DNA of 64,000 nt, taken from assembly GCA_002803225.1 (NCBI GenBank), contig NXFV01000430.1, positions 62,001-126,000 of the forward strand. The letters are read 5' to 3'. Below are positions 21,187 to 34,571 of this stretch, in pieces (the first letter of the stretch is position 1; each line of letters opens with the position of its first letter). This stretch comes from Gamarada debralockiae. Lineage: Eukaryota; Ascomycota; Leotiomycetes; Helotiales; Hyphodiscaceae. The translations under genes and the position numbers were made by a program. The notes below the pieces were generated by a model that saw only the letters and a list, made by a program, of their open reading frames with translations, ran no database searches and was not told the DNA's origin.

Positions 21187-22538
21187 AGCACGTCTGAGAA
21201 ATCCTTTATCTTGTGTGCACTTCATATGCTATGAAGACCGAAATTATTGGTAGTTCAAGGTCCAGAAATCAGCAAGTCAGAAATTTCTTCATATGAAACG
21301 CGTACTTTCTCTGCGTAGAGATGTGCCTCTGGGCTGTCACTTCATGTCCAGGCCAGTCTAAACTCGATTCATGGTGGAGCCCCAAAAATACATGGGAGAT
21401 GGCATTGGAGATGAAGAAAAATGCCTTCAGGCCGAAGTCAGGAAGAAACTACTAGCTCGAGAGTCGTGGACGAGACGAAAACACTCGCCGGCACATGCAA
21501 AAAGGACACACATGGAGACTTCAGGGTGAGCGCGACTAGTGAATCTGAACTCTGATGAAGGTGTGGCATTGAATAAGCTATAGCTATGAAATGCACGACA
21601 AGAAGCTGAGGATTGAAGTATGTGTAAACTAATCCAGGTAACGAGTCAAGATGGTGAGACCATCACATGAGGCAGAAGTCTTCGGACTAGTGATGTACGC
21701 GACCTGAAAGTAGGAGGACGTCCACATCGTGATGAGCTGCGATACGAAGAGAAGCATGCAGGCCTGGTGGTGGGTGGGCAGCGAGTCATCCAAGATCTGC
21801 GTCCAGAATTTTCCATGATGGAAAATCGGTGAATCTCTGAGGCTCGCGGAATCTCGAATCCAAGGAGGGGGGGGTTACTTATAGTCAAGCTAAATCTTGG
21901 CTTTGGCGCTAGTCTCCCCCTTCCTTCCGCGTTTGGAAGGAGCCTTCCCTGGACACTCATCATCGCCTCGGAGCTCCCCACAAGCTTTACGCTAGGGACT
22001 TCGTTGACTGCTCCGTCCTTGATCGTGTTAGCTTGTGCCGCCACCGCTTTCAGTCACGACCTTCTGTTTTCAAAATGTTGGCAGCACTTCAACATGAACT
22101 AGTGATGAGCAACCTCACATCGGCTTTGCAATGAAGGAAATATGAGTTGACCAGAAATCAATGCTGACTTTGAGTTCTTAAGTTCTTAAAAGTGCGGCCT
22201 TGACACATACTTTTGACGATGAAGCCAGGCTCGCGGTCTCCATGTCTCGCTCCTTTTTCCCTACATTCACCTCGGTGATGGCACACTTGCCTTCCACGTC
22301 ACCGCAGTACCCGGAGAAGACCTCAATTTAATTCGGAGGAGGAGACAAATTCTCTGAATTGATAGGATATTCGGTTGTTACGTAGGCATATTTCAAATGT
22401 TCAAAAATGTTTTGCCGAGTATGTACAGTACTGCGCAGAAAATATATACAATTGAAGTGACACCCCTATATGCAACGTTTTCTTCCCCTGATCCAAATAT
22501 TTCCGGCTCTCCGCGGAAATATCCTCGAGCAAAAGCTA
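21187..22538. other. intergenic, no supported gene
   Basis: A 132-residue minus-strand open frame (21646-22044) has arginine- and serine-rich composition and no recognisable domain; I do not call it. A run of about eight G bases sits near 21865. Confidence 0.45.
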
Positions 22539-23663
22539 TCAAGGCAAACATTGGGAATAATAAGGGTTGGAATACGTGCAGGTGGTCCCTGCCACACATG
22601 TGCCAGATCCTGTCCACCCAATACCGGCGCACTGAGACCACTCCGCCAGGGTTCCTCCCGCAGCGATAGAGGATGTTGTCGCAGTAGCACTGGAGCTCTT
22701 AGTTGAGACCGAGGTTGAAAGTGTCGTTCCAGGGGCGCTGGTGGTTGTTGGGCCTGAAGAGGTGACCGAGGAGCTGACGACAACGCCTTCTGGACCAGCA
22801 ACTGAAGTGGTCAAAGATCCGCTCTCGACGTAGACACCGCTGAAATAGAAGTCTTCCGTGGTATCGGCCACTCCTGTGACTGGAAGTTCGAGAACACCCA
22901 AGTGCCAATCTTCGCCGTTTGATGAGGCGGAGACGCTGACGGCAGGAACAGTGAGTGTCAGTGGGTTGGAGCCAGTGGAGTGCCAGAAGGCTACGGATCC
23001 CCCACTGAAGTCCTATTTCGCTAATCAGCACGCTGAAATCTTCAGAAAGTTGGAGGAATACATACGATCTCATATGCAACATTGTGCCAAACTCCAGCAA
23101 CCCAAGTGACATTCCATTGAGTTTGTGAATTGACATCCCACCGAAGCAATGGGTCTGAAGCGCCAGTCTCCCCATCAATCCAGCCCGACTTCAGCTCCGT
23201 GAAATGGGACTCGAAAAAGCAGATCTGATGCTCTCGATATATGCTGGGAGGGTTGACGGTAGACATCATGATGCTGAAATGATACCACTCCTTCCCGGCG
23301 TTGATGGCTGCCGTCGTTTGTGGGATCAACTCGGTTCTTCGCATCGTTTGGCCATTCCAGTATGAAGTGCTGTCGAGCGTGATCTTGGCTCCTTGAGTAC
23401 TGCCTGAGTCTGCTGGGTTCTTGTATGAAGGAGAGAGGTTGACGTAGGAGGTGACGTTTTCGGATCCGTGCTACTGGAATCAGTCGGTGGAAACTTGAAG
23501 TAGATTTAGGACGTACGATGTAGTATTGGTAAGAGCCAACTTCATCGCTCCATGACCAGAGGAGAAGATCAGTACTCGAGGTCATGTCATTGAAACGACC
23601 GTCCCACAAAATCGTGCTGGTAGCAGACCCAGCGAGGGCCGCAATAGCAAGTGAGAGAAGCAT
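22539..23663 (-). CDS. secreted GH131 beta-glucanase with C-terminal CBM1
   Basis: Three exons, 23663-23517, 23470-23066 and 23012-22539, encode 341 residues. A signal peptide ([16 protein letters not shown]) leads into a glycoside hydrolase family 131 domain: [80 protein letters not shown] and the [12 protein letters not shown] segment. A Ser/Thr-rich linker of about 60 residues follows, then a 35-residue CBM1 cellulose-binding module: [19 protein letters not shown] ending NPYYSQCLP, with its four cysteines and aromatic face. GH131 enzymes cleave beta-1,3, beta-1,6 and beta-1,4 glucans and are found mainly in fungi. A secreted plant or fungal cell-wall-degrading role is expected. All junctions keep frame and the gene seems intact. 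Confidence 0.9.
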
Positions 23664-25513
23664 GGCTGGAAATATATACAAGAACACTAGATTCAACTTC
23701 TCACCAAAAGAACGATCGGGAAACAAACGAAAACAAAGAGCACTGGGGAAGAGGATTTTATACTTCCCTCTCAATATCGAAATTGCAAGCAATGCAACCC
23801 CGAATGTCAACCCCAGGTCATCTGAACTACCAATCTGGAGTAACTTTGATGATTTCCAAAGTCATCGTCCAAGGCACTGCGGACCGTATAGTGAGTCTCA
23901 TATAAATATCTTATCTGATTCGACCATTATATTTCTTGCAACTTTATCCGCAGTCGCCCACAACGCTGCGGAGCGCGGAATCCGAGACGAACGAGTGGTT
24001 CTACATGGAACGGAAAGCTTAAAGCAAATGCCAGCCACAAATCGCCTCTTTACTCATACCTACAGTAAGATCTTACCTTTGTTAATCAGCCTGGCTTCTC
24101 TTTGGAGATGTTATGAGGACAGGTGACATCCCATCCCCCTTGACCGGGAGTCTTGGCACATTGCTTGCACACTTGTAGTCGATAACAACAAGCAATATAT
24201 TGTCAGGTCATCCTTCGAGAAGTAGAGGGGCGGCCCGCTCTACCGGCAGATATTGAAGAGCCATAGAATTGAGGCTATTGAATTTGTGGGGAAGTAATGT
24301 CCGGCAAATATGTGCATTTCGTTTCAAATAGATCGACGTTCCTTCATTTCGAGCTAGGCGATGGAGAACCTCGGCTCTTCTCAACCACTGTGGCGCAACT
24401 CAAGCCCTTGAATGAGGGGTAAAAGGGGTCACGTGCAATGAGGGGTGTTTGATTTCGAAGATTTGAAGTTCTGAAGGTATTGAAGCTTTCGAATGCCATA
24501 GATGGTAGAAGGGAAGGGGCTGTTGTGGCCGTGATACTGAGGTGCATATGACGCTAATCCAAAATAGGCTTGAAATCTTCAATTCTTCATCTCTACCTCC
24601 GCGAGGTGTAGAGCTTATACATATAATCCTACCTCAGCTCCTCTGAACTCCTTATCGTACGAGTACTCTTCCGGCTGTATGCCATACGGCCATAAGCGAC
24701 ACGGTACGGCCGCTCTATATACGTCCGTAGATATCACCGTACCTTCATAGACCTGCCAACAAGGCCGTCCAGCCCAGAGACTTCAAATGGCAGGAATAAT
24801 CTCGGTGAATCGGAGTGAGGAGAAGCAGGGTAGTACACCGGTGCAGCCGCAGTCGAATCGCTGCAGCCTCCCGTGATGAATATATGCAAGGAGAAAGCAA
24901 AGAAACTCATATAGTTCAAATGAAGAGAACAAAGAAACTGGGTCGACGAATGTGAGATAAAGGCAATAAGACTTCATTACCAAGCTGGAAACGCTCGAAG
25001 AACTTCAAGTTGGTGGTCACAGTAGTCATTCACGTCCAGCAGAAGAAACGTTCAGGTAAAATCATCGATTTATCTAATTAGTCGCCCCTGTGAGGAGTCG
25101 TAGTGCCAAAGAAACGCCAGTGTATAATCCCAATACCATAGCCAAATTTTGAGACTTTTTGATGTATCTTCCCAAAGCCCAAAAGTTCGTAAAAGCAAGT
25201 GAAGTCCTCCAGGGATGTGTATCCATTGACGTCCACGCTGCCCCGCAGTTCCATGCCATGTCATGCCATCATCCATCATCATATGAGTTCCTCCAATGTA
25301 TGTCATTGTCTAATCCACCATTTTCACAAAAAAAAAAGTGCCAAAGTATTAACTACAAAAGACTGATCCGGTTGATCCAGCCTTGACGAAGTGAAGAAGG
25401 TTATGTGGGGTATTCGTGAAAGAGAAATCTAAGACCATGCAAAACCCATCGCTCAATGTACAATTGAAGCCAATGCCAATCTAACGTCTGTCGCTGCACA
25501 CTTCTCGAGAATT
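23664..25513. other. intergenic: glucanase upstream region
   Basis: No gene recognised. A near-perfect 19-bp palindrome sits at 24673-24691 (GGCTGTATGCCATACGGCC), close to further CGG-containing repeats up to about 24735. Confidence 0.5.
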
Positions 25514-28500
25514 TTAATCCTCTGCTATACGAGGGACAGGACGAAGCGGGTTTCGGTGAGAGGGAGGCGCATACGTCGGAGGGGTTTGATGGTAGGCGGG
25601 TCCGGGAGATGAGTATGATGGATGCATCATGGGGGTGCTCTGATGGCGGCAGTGACCGGGGGTGTACTGGCGCATGTCAGAAACGGGAGGCCGAGAGGCA
25701 GATTGTGGGTATCCGTAGTCATGGTGAACAGGGCGACCCATGCCATGATAAGAACATCCAACATCACCGTTAGGTGGAAGGTAACCAGAGGGAGATCGGG
25801 CATATGTAGGAGGACCGTGAACGAATGGACCAACTTCGGATTGAGAGCGACCATGCATGGGGCGACGGAAGTCACCACCATTCTCGAGCTGAGTAGCCAG
25901 TGGGTATCCAGTGTTTCGCAGAGGTGTTGGCGCGGGCAAAGGTGCTTGGAAGGTAGACGGTGAAGGGGGGTAGTAACCAATTCTGGTTTGCGGCTCGCGA
26001 TACTCGTGGCGCTCTTCCATATGAGTGTACATTGGACGGTGTGCCAAATGCTGCATGCGTCTACCACCCTCTATTGGTCGTTGAGCAACTCGGGGTCTTG
26101 CAAAATGAGGGAAGTCTCGCTCAGCAAACTCATCATCTCCACCAGTATTTGGTCGGCGTCTCTTCTGCGATGGCGGATCACGCATTGAAGGCTCATCATC
26201 CCAAAGAGGAGGTTGGCTCGAAGCGACAACTCCCAATGATTGTGAGCGTCGGTGGGTAGGAGCAGCTGAACTTCTCTTGGTATAGCCCTTGGGGGACTTT
26301 GGCTCATTGGTATCAACAATGATGTTGGGAAGAATCTCGAGATCAGGGAAGGTATTTGTGTTATTGTCGCTCAGGATCTCGCGATGCAAATCGTTAAAGA
26401 TCTCGAGGACCTGCTGGGTTGAGTAGCGTTGCTTGTTGCATTTATCTTGGAGCCATTTGGGAACGGCAGTAGCAGGTTCGCGGCCAAGATCCTCGTCATC
26501 TTCGTCGTCATCTTCCGCATTGGCAACGGATCTCTTTCTCTTGTTGGATTCCTTTCTCTCTAAGTCGTCAATTCGCTTCTGCTCGCGCTTTCGGACAGCC
26601 AAGCTCCAATCCTGTACAACTCCGGACCGATCATTAAGAGCATTCTCCTCCGACCAATGGTGAATACGGCGAATTTGATTCTGTACAAGGTCGCACTGCA
26701 GCTTTGCATATTCCTTGGGGTTGCGATAACGCGAACGCTGATAATGCTTGCGGCAATAATGAACCCAAACGTGCTGAGGGATGAGTCGAGTACACATCTT
26801 GTTGCGGCCAAAGATATGCGAGATAGCCTTTCTCATTTGGGAGCCAGTGTCGCAGTTCGGAATGTACATGCATACAATGGTTTGGGTAGCGGTCAGTGGT
26901 GCGAGGGTAGGAGGAGTGTTCGGGGTAGCATAGGTTGGAGGGCTGGTTGGAGAGGCATGATCGGGGTGTTGAGATGAAGGCGGGGTAGGCTCAGCCATCG
27001 GACCAAGTTGGGTTGGGTTATTCACGTTCATGGTCGAAACCGACGTGTTGACGTCCATGATCGAAGCCATGTCGCCATTCACCTTTGCGGTTGCCGCGGA
27101 CATGTCGTCCATTGCAACGCGGTAAGTACCGGATGGTTTCTCCATCGTGAAGTAGTTTCTCTCAGATGGGATGAAGTTATTGTCGTATGATGGGTTGAAG
27201 AAAGTATTTGGAGTTGTGCTTGTAGATATTGGTCTGAAATTGGGTGCAGACAATGTTCGTTTGTGGCTTTTGTTTTGTACATAAGACGGTTGGTGGTAGT
27301 GGTCCAGAGGTGCGCTTAAGTAGTTTATTCTACAGCCTCGTCAGCCGAAGTTCGTGAATGGGTCGAGTAAACTTCGCGAGTGAGTGTATTGAGTGAATTA
27401 CATTCACTTGAAGGCGGTGACCCAATGGCAAAACAGTGAATTTCTTCTGAATTGACAAGTATGAAGACCAAAAAGTAAGATAATTTTGCCACGAGGGTTG
27501 TGGTCATTATGGCAGCTTAATCACAGAAAGCGTTGAGCTCTTGAAAGGGGGATATGATAATCGAGGACTTTCAGCCCAGATTGACTTCCAATCTTTAATT
27601 GCATTGAGCTTTTGGAACACCGGATACTTGAACAAGATTATGTACTCCGTCTTACTCTCAGCTATTCAATAACAGGACTTTCAAGCTTTCGTTGCAGATC
27701 CTTCATCGAATAGCCTGGCCGAAAGGTTTGGTATTGCCTGGACCTCGCACTTTGAAAATTGCTGACAGCTGTGCCAGCTTATGCTTTTGGCAGGACCAGA
27801 CAGTCAAACCCAGGTTGAAGAGATGGAAGTGAAGCAGGAGAAACTGGACCGAAGCAACAAGACAAAGAAACGAAGCCAAACGTCCGAGCGAAGCAAGACG
27901 TCAAATTGCAGCAAACAATGGGGATAAAGCAGATTATGGGAACAGATCAAAGCAGGACAATGAAGTATGAAAGAGAACTCACTGCTGCTGATATCCACTC
28001 AAGTCTTCAGTGTTGACTCGCAAACTCGGAATCGATGTTCGTTTGATCAAGATCGCGTCACTGGGAGAACCAGGTCGATTAGTAGAGGTATTTTTCGTCG
28101 TGCTTTCTGCAGCCAAGTTGGTCGCAACGGTCTCCATCATATCGTTGTTCCTGCTACTCGACTCTGGGTTTTGTTCGGATAAATGGCTCTCTGCAATGAG
28201 AGCAAGTTGCTCCAGAGTGGAACCGGTCGGAGAAACACTCGTGCCCAGCCGTGACTCGTTTGCTTGACATGACTCTATGGGTAGAGGTTGACTGCCTGAC
28301 TCCAAGGCTTGGGATATACTTCTTAACTCCGGGGAAAGAATGTCGGAACCAAAGCTCTTATGGTGTGCAGGAGAATTGCTATTAAGCGTCGAGGTGGAAG
28401 AGTATCGTGAGTGGGTTGTTGATTGTAGCGAAGACGTGAATGAGGAGAGTGAGCTCCGGCTGTCAGAGAATCTATGCTTTGGGGACGAAGGGGGTGTGCT

Positions 28501-28707
28501 GATGCATGCATCATCTTGGCGATGCTCGGGTTGAGTTTGTTGGTGAGGTGTTCTGGCACTATTCGTTGCTGTGTTGATGGGTAGTGAATAGCCACCAGCA
28601 TCCCAAGGTGTCCGGTTCCTTGATGGCGCCCTTGAACTCCCACTATCCGCCCGCTTTCGCTGCTCAGCAGCAACGGGATTCGAGTTCAGTAGCGAAGTGA
28701 CATCCAT
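25514..28707 (-). CDS. conserved fungal 'ORP1-like' protein, two exons with a long intron
   Basis: Two long frames appear to be one 814-residue protein. Exon 1 (28707-27983) starts MDVTSLLNSNPVAAEQ and has RTPWDAGGYSLPI, a serine-rich middle and RPGSPSDAILIKRTSIPSL. It ends in a GTGAGT donor. Exon 2 (27233-25514) starts after TTTCAG, in the matching phase. Exon 2 holds the conserved core: CMYIPNCDTGSQMRKAISHI, FGRNKMCTRLIPQHVWVHYC, RKHYQRSRYRNPKEYAKLQC and RIHHWSEENA, then a coiled, charged KRKR segment and a long Pro/Tyr/Arg-rich tail. The Cys/His-rich core suggests a zinc-binding nuclear factor; its function is not known to me. Alternatively exon 2 is a separate gene from the ATG at 27145, with exon 1 a truncated gene. 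The name comes from memory of fungal annotations and is uncertain. Confidence 0.65.
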
Positions 28708-31700
28708 CTTGCAAATCAACCCAAAATCTCTCGCTCAAAAATTCCTTTCCTCCACAATGGTATCTGAGTGTCGAAGATATTGTCTCATGAAGATACTTGA
28801 GAGACAGGCTCGTCCAAGTTGATAGTCGAGGTCCCAAAGCCGGCCTGGGATAATGCAATGTGTCTTTCAAGTGAAGACGCAATCGTTGGAAAGAGTTCCA
28901 AAAGTCGTCCGGTCTGGAGAAGGGATGTTGTTGAGGATATGTAGCCCTGATCTATGTGATCGAAGTAAGATGTTTCAGATATCTTATTGAGTTGAGAGAT
29001 CTTCTTGACGAGGACCGGCTTCCGGAAACAACTTAAACTTTCGACCGAGTGGCTTTGACAGAAAACTGTGAACCAAATCTCCAAGGAGCTTGCGAGGAGG
29101 TGGTGGTAGTGATAGGTTGTGGTGGGATCGACGTCCGACAATGCATTGACCTAATCGGAAACTTTCGAAACAGTCTGGTGAACCTTCGTGTATCGAGGCA
29201 ATCGTCTAAACATCTGACTTATCAAGTCATCGAGCGGATCTACCAAGGCCCGAAAGAAACAATAAGATTATCCCCCGAAACGTTAAGGCTCTGAAAGCAT
29301 TGACTGCGGATGGTCTGGTTATATCAGGTGAAGGGACTGTTATTGGGCGAAGAAACTTCAGCCGACTTCAGCTAGATTTGCCTACGCAGTTTCCCATGAA
29401 CACGAGCCGCTGCGCAGGTTGTCGAGATCTCGAGAGTATCGGTGGATAGATGCAGTGAGTTCACTGGAAATCGACGAATGAGGTGGGGGAGGAAGAACTA
29501 TTCTAGCATCAAATGGCAAAAAGATCAAAAGATAGGACGACGTCAAGGGCCATTCAGACTACCTGGTCGAATGTAAGGCTGGTCCGCGTATGCATGAAAG
29601 ACTGGCCACGTTTGGCTGACGGGTAGTGGAATAAGACAGCAGAAGAAGAGGCAACGGGCGGCGATAGACATGAGCACCACATGTGCAAAGAGAAGAAATA
29701 GCCCTCAAACTGGAGCATCAATCAGCCGTAGTAAGGTTGTATGTGAGTGAGTTGCGTGATGCATAGTGCATTGATTATGCTGGAAACGGGAACTCGGCCA
29801 GTGTTTGATGTTGAGGTTCCCCATACTTTCTTGAGCAATGACCCATGCTTACTGGACCCATCTTCGGAGCCTTGTCCATAGTGGCCAAGGGTCCTGGGTC
29901 AAGCCATCAACGAACCATCTTCGGTCTCATGTTCGCTTAACCCATGTAGTGTGGCCGTGTGGCCGCAGCGTTTCGAGACTGATCCTGACGGTGATCACTG
30001 AAGATATTATTATCGTCTGAACTGGCCATACGATCTTCTCAGGGAACAAGATTCAATTGTGAATCGTCAATTGCTGCATCCCACAATCTGACACCCACAA
30101 TTCATGCTGTTAGTAGCGCTGAAGATGGGATTTCAGCTGCTAGAGCACGGCACGCTGACTTTTCTCTCCGAAGCCTCTAATCCGTACCTTTCGTTCTGGG
30201 AAATCATTGCGAATGTTTGATCTCAAGGCGAGAAGAGCAAATTTGGGTAAGTTGTGACATGAGCGATACCTGCCGTCTAACCGTCCACACACGGACTCTT
30301 GCAGCTCGGTAGTTGGGGAAGGAAGAAGGGCTGACGAGAGAGATCTCAAAGAGAGAAAGTTGCGAATTGGCTGTTGCAATTGTGGTGTCTTGATGCCTGC
30401 AGCCATACGATATGGAAGCTGGAAGCAGCAAGGTAGCCTCGTATGTCTTTTACTCATGGGAGCCTTCAGGCTGGCAATCCTGCCATCGTGACGCTGTGGT
30501 GAAATAGCCACTTCAACGGTCAGTATGTTGAGGTACATAGTACTTACGGAAGGTACGAATACCTCACTTCTAGAGCCCTTGAGGCCTCAACATTATCTTG
30601 CAGACTCGTACTCATCTCAGCTGCCAGCACATCTCTGCATCCTCTTCGCATGTGGGTATTCCGCATCGGAAGATTTCCTTCGAATTGACGGGCTGGGATG
30701 ATCTGGGATCCCTTCGATTGCGTTGTTCAGGTGGTCCCGACGTGGATTGTGAATCAAATGGCGCTGCTTGAGAATGAGTGGCGGGCTCCGCACGTTAGGG
30801 TGGATGACAATTGGCGAGTTTTGGGTCTGTAGAAAATTTGCCGTGTGGCTTGCGATTGGGTCGAGAGCTCCAAACCCCGTGTTTCATGTTCTGCGATGTT
30901 CTGCTGGGATGATGCACCGCCCGATCAAGGTGAGATACTATTCTGACACTTTACTCGCTCCATAACTCCATTAACCCATTGGAATCGACCGAAAAGATCA
31001 GCTGAAACTTCACACCGAGAGTTTCTGTGACGACTTCGGCCGGTTCGAGAAGGCGCAGGTTCATGCCTTCATCCTTTCCCTTGTCCGGAATCCTTGGGAC
31101 CCCTGTGCGGGCATGCTTGAGCCTTGAAGATCCTCTTGGTGCAAGAACGGGAATGCAGCACAGACTTCAGTGATTTCACCCACCTCACGGACCAAGCGAG
31201 TTTGGTTTAAGAGGCTGTGTTGGTGGGAATATCTGATGCTCAGGCGGGGTTTCTGATTTTCTGATGTGAGATAGATGCCGTGAAGCGTGAAGCAGATCAG
31301 GGAGCGGACTATCAAACATCAAATGTCTGTTCGACGTATTCGTCTTTCTCGACCTGATAGATTTTCGTCCCATGTTTGAAAAAGTTAGTGCAAGTTAGTG
31401 CCTGACAGGGGAAGAAAACATGGCGACATTTAGTGCAAAAATCACGTGATAATTACGATATAGCGTTCTTCACGTGATTCCTTTTAAATGTTTTGTAGAC
31501 AAAGTTGCACTTGTAGAATATAAAAGCTTAAAACTAGAAGAACGAATGAATTTCTAGTAGTCCCTTCGAATTTCATTTCAAAAGGAATGACTACACTTCG
31601 AAGAGCATATAATTATTTCCCTCTTTTACATCTATTTCTAGCAGTTGAACTGATTATTTTTCATTATAAGCAGATTAATAAAGGTGCAAGACGAAGTAGT

Positions 31701-32569
31701 TGGTTTCTATTAAAATCAAAAGCTGTTTAATATTTATTATCTTCTAGACTTATATACTAATTCCATCTTTCTACCGATTTATCATGTGATCTCGAATTGC
31801 CAGTTCCCATCCGTCAGGTCAACGACGAGTTGTCCTACTTACTTACTCCTCTCACTCAATTCTGATGATTAAGTTCTTGATACTTGCTCTCAAGTAAAGG
31901 TACCGTGGATAATGTATTTGTTGAGATATACTTGTAAATTCGAAGCAACTTTCCGCATGGCGAATAGCGTTTTGAACGTCTTTCGTTCCTTCCCAGAGAT
32001 CCCTCGCAGAACATGAATGCTAGGGCTTCAATTCTAAGCACTAGCTCTTGATGAAGATTTGGACACTCGCATTGGACTTAGCCCCTTGAACGCTGTATTT
32101 TGCGACGTAACAGCTCTTCTTGACGAAATCAAACCCAGCTGGGAACGCATGTCTTGCTCTTCCCGACGCTTCAAGAAATCTCAATTCGAACTTTCGAGGA
32201 GCATTCAGCCCCCCAAATTAAGATGTTTTCCTCCCAATTCCAGTGCGAGATGGAGGAAATTAGAATCGGGTGGGAGCATGACAAGGGGGACCATGTCTGA
32301 TGACCCAAAAGGCATCCCAGCAGCCTTCTAACTACGTCTTCAGAAGCTTACCATGAACCTCATATCTGGAATAGCGTTATCACAGGCTTCACAGAGTACA
32401 GACCACTAGAAAGTCTCGGTTTATGTCATTCTTTTCTAAGGTACAACGTTATATGGAGAATTCAAAGCGCTTGTGTGCGCATCTTATCCACAATGCACGG
32501 AAGAACGACTAATGAATGACCTCCAATTCCATGCTGCAACAAGAAAATCTCTAAACTTCCACAACCCAT
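28708..32569. other. 3.9-kb gene-poor stretch
   Basis: No supported coding sequence. Open frames are short and lack domains. It includes the likely long 5' leader and promoter of the ORP1-like gene, an AT-rich patch at about 31.39-31.82 kb, and the RTF1 3' flank. Confidence 0.6.
31386..31816. repeat. AT-rich patch, possible degraded transposon
   Basis: Base composition falls well below the surroundings. The left part has TTAGTGC three times (31386-31435) and two CACGTGAT motifs (31443 and 31474). The right end has ATCATGTGATCTCGAATTGCC and CCGTCAGGTC, which weakly mirror ATCACGTGATAA and GCCTGACAGG on the left. It contains no open frame. A decayed inverted-repeat element is possible but unproven. 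Confidence 0.4.
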
Positions 32570-34571
32570 CTAAAGCTCAAGCTCGATACCAAGGTCGATT
32601 GCACCGATGATATCGTCATCCATCAAAGGTCTTCGAATGGTTGGCAGCCCCTTCTTTTCGGAAGATTGCAGCTTGGCAAGGTGTGGAAGAGGAGTGGTAG
32701 GTTTCTTCGCAGACAAATTGGGAGTGCCAATCGCGGGAGTGTTGGTGCCGCTGCGCTCACTGTCCGTCTTTTTCGCTCCAAAAGCATCAGCAACATCGTG
32801 CTTGAACTTTGCTCGAGTCTTGAGACGTCTTGAAGTGTCTTCTGTAACCACTTCGCCACGAGCAATGGCAGCTTCCGTCATCTTGGCAGCTCTTCTCTCA
32901 TTGATCTGAGCTTGCCGGACCTTCTCAGCATTCTCCCGGCGATGTTGTTTGTTCAGGACAGCCAATCGCTCTTGTTGGCTCAAGCCTGAAGGATTTGGGT
33001 TCTTCTTGGGCTGCATTGAGGTGCTATATGCAAGCTTTGGCCCATCGAGCTCTGCAAGCTCCTTCTGGATTTGTTCGATTTTCTCTTCATCGCCACGGCC
33101 TTTAGCCTCCTTGAGGAGGTTCGTCAATCGGTTCCGCTCAATTGGGATATATTTGTTGACAAGCGCTCCGGACTTGGTCAACTTTTCTTGAAGCTCGGCC
33201 TCGGTCCACGAACGGTTAACGAGGGCGTTGATATCATTGATCTTCGTGGCGAGCTTTGGCTTTGTTGGTAGAGGAATGCCTTCGTTCATACATGTGTTCT
33301 TGTATCGATTCCACTCAGCCTGCAAACAATCAGTATTTTGAATCCATCAGCCAAGCTCCAAAATACAAACCTCTGTAAATGGAGAATCGGAACAAGTAAT
33401 GAAAGGCCAATTTCTCTCCGCTTTGCCATGCGCAGCGCGTACATATTGGGTCGTCTTGAAGTGTTTCCCATTCGCAGTTTCCATAGCGTATGGTCGATCT
33501 TCAACGAACCCTTTGGAAATGTTAGCATCGATGCTGCAGAACAGACCATCTCCGCCTACCTTTAATGAGTGCCATTCTGTAGATATTCTGGCCCAACTCT
33601 TTGTCAACCCCAACGCTGATTCTTACGAAGCAGCCGGTGATTGCCTCATCAAATCCGGGATAGAAACAAACCATTGCAAATCTGGTTCTGCCAACTCGTA
33701 CTCGCTCGATATCGTGAAGGCCAGCTGGTTCCGCATCTCGATAGTCGGGAGAGATTGATTTCTTGTTCTTGCCCTTTCCATCGTCCCATTCGACCTCGCT
33801 TTCTCCTTCCGCATCCGCGTCCGAATAATCTTCTTGCGTGGCTCTTCGGTCCTTGTTGCGCTCCTTATCCTCATCACGGCGGCGTTGGCGATCAGTCTTC
33901 TCAGCTCTTGCTCGTTTGAGACTGTCAATGCCGGTGCTTGCTTCGCCAACTTTTCCACCTCCCAGCTTTGTTCGTTGACGGGGAGTCTTTCTCTGATTCT
34001 CATCCAGGTCTGCAGCACTAGCCTTGCGCTTCTTATCCAGCTTTCTGCTCTCTGCCTCACGGGCATTCAGGAGTTGGCGCAGAGCTCTGTTCTGTCGGTC
34101 TCTTTCAACCTCCTGTGCTCGCTCTGCAAGAAGCTCCTCCCGTTTGATCTCAGGCATTGCCATAATCTCGGCCTTGTCGGCAGAGTTGACGAACTTGCCT
34201 TCGAGTGGGTATCGGTCACCATCGTCGTACAGGCCAGGCGCATCAGATTCAGAATCGGATTCATCCATAGGTGCGGATCGCATAGAGTTGGGAGATGAAT
34301 GGCCAGAAGAGCTGTGAATGGTCAGCAGCGCTCAAGAAGGATAAAGAATCGCAGTGGTAAAGCTCAAGATGACTTACGCTTCGCCCTCTTCTTCTGAATC
34401 ATTCTGCCGTCTGCCTGCCTTCCGGCCCGACTTCTTCGCGCTGGCTTTGCCCGCGACCTTTCGGTCTGGTGATGCTGAACTTTCACCACTGACGTTCATT
34501 GGCGCCTCGTCTTCTTCGTCGGAGGAAGCAGCTCCAGCGAGAGCGAGGAGCTCGTCATCAATATCGGACAT
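32570..34571 (-). CDS. RTF1: Rtf1, Paf1-complex subunit with Plus3 domain
   Basis: Rtf1 belongs to the Paf1 elongation complex and promotes histone H2B ubiquitination and H3K4 methylation. Four exons: 34571-34378, 34311-33560, 33510-33371 and 33319-32570 (611 residues). It opens MSDIDDELLALAGAASSDEE, the acidic Rtf1 start, followed by basic and acidic low-complexity sequence. The Plus3 domain spans roughly residues 225-365: DIERVRVGRTRFAMVCFYPG, FDEAITGCFVRISVG, then YRMALIKGFVEDRPYAMETA, NGKHFKTTQYVRAAHGKAER and WPFITCSDSPFTEAEWNRYK, naming the three conserved basic residues that give the domain its name. The C-terminal half is helical and charged (RNRLTNLLKEAKGRGDEEKI). Divergent from COQ7 with 479 bases between the start codons. 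Confidence 0.94.

Noticed and set aside
21646..22044. 132-residue minus-strand open frame near 22 kb
   Set aside because: Arg/Ser/Pro-rich with no domain; insufficient support for a gene.
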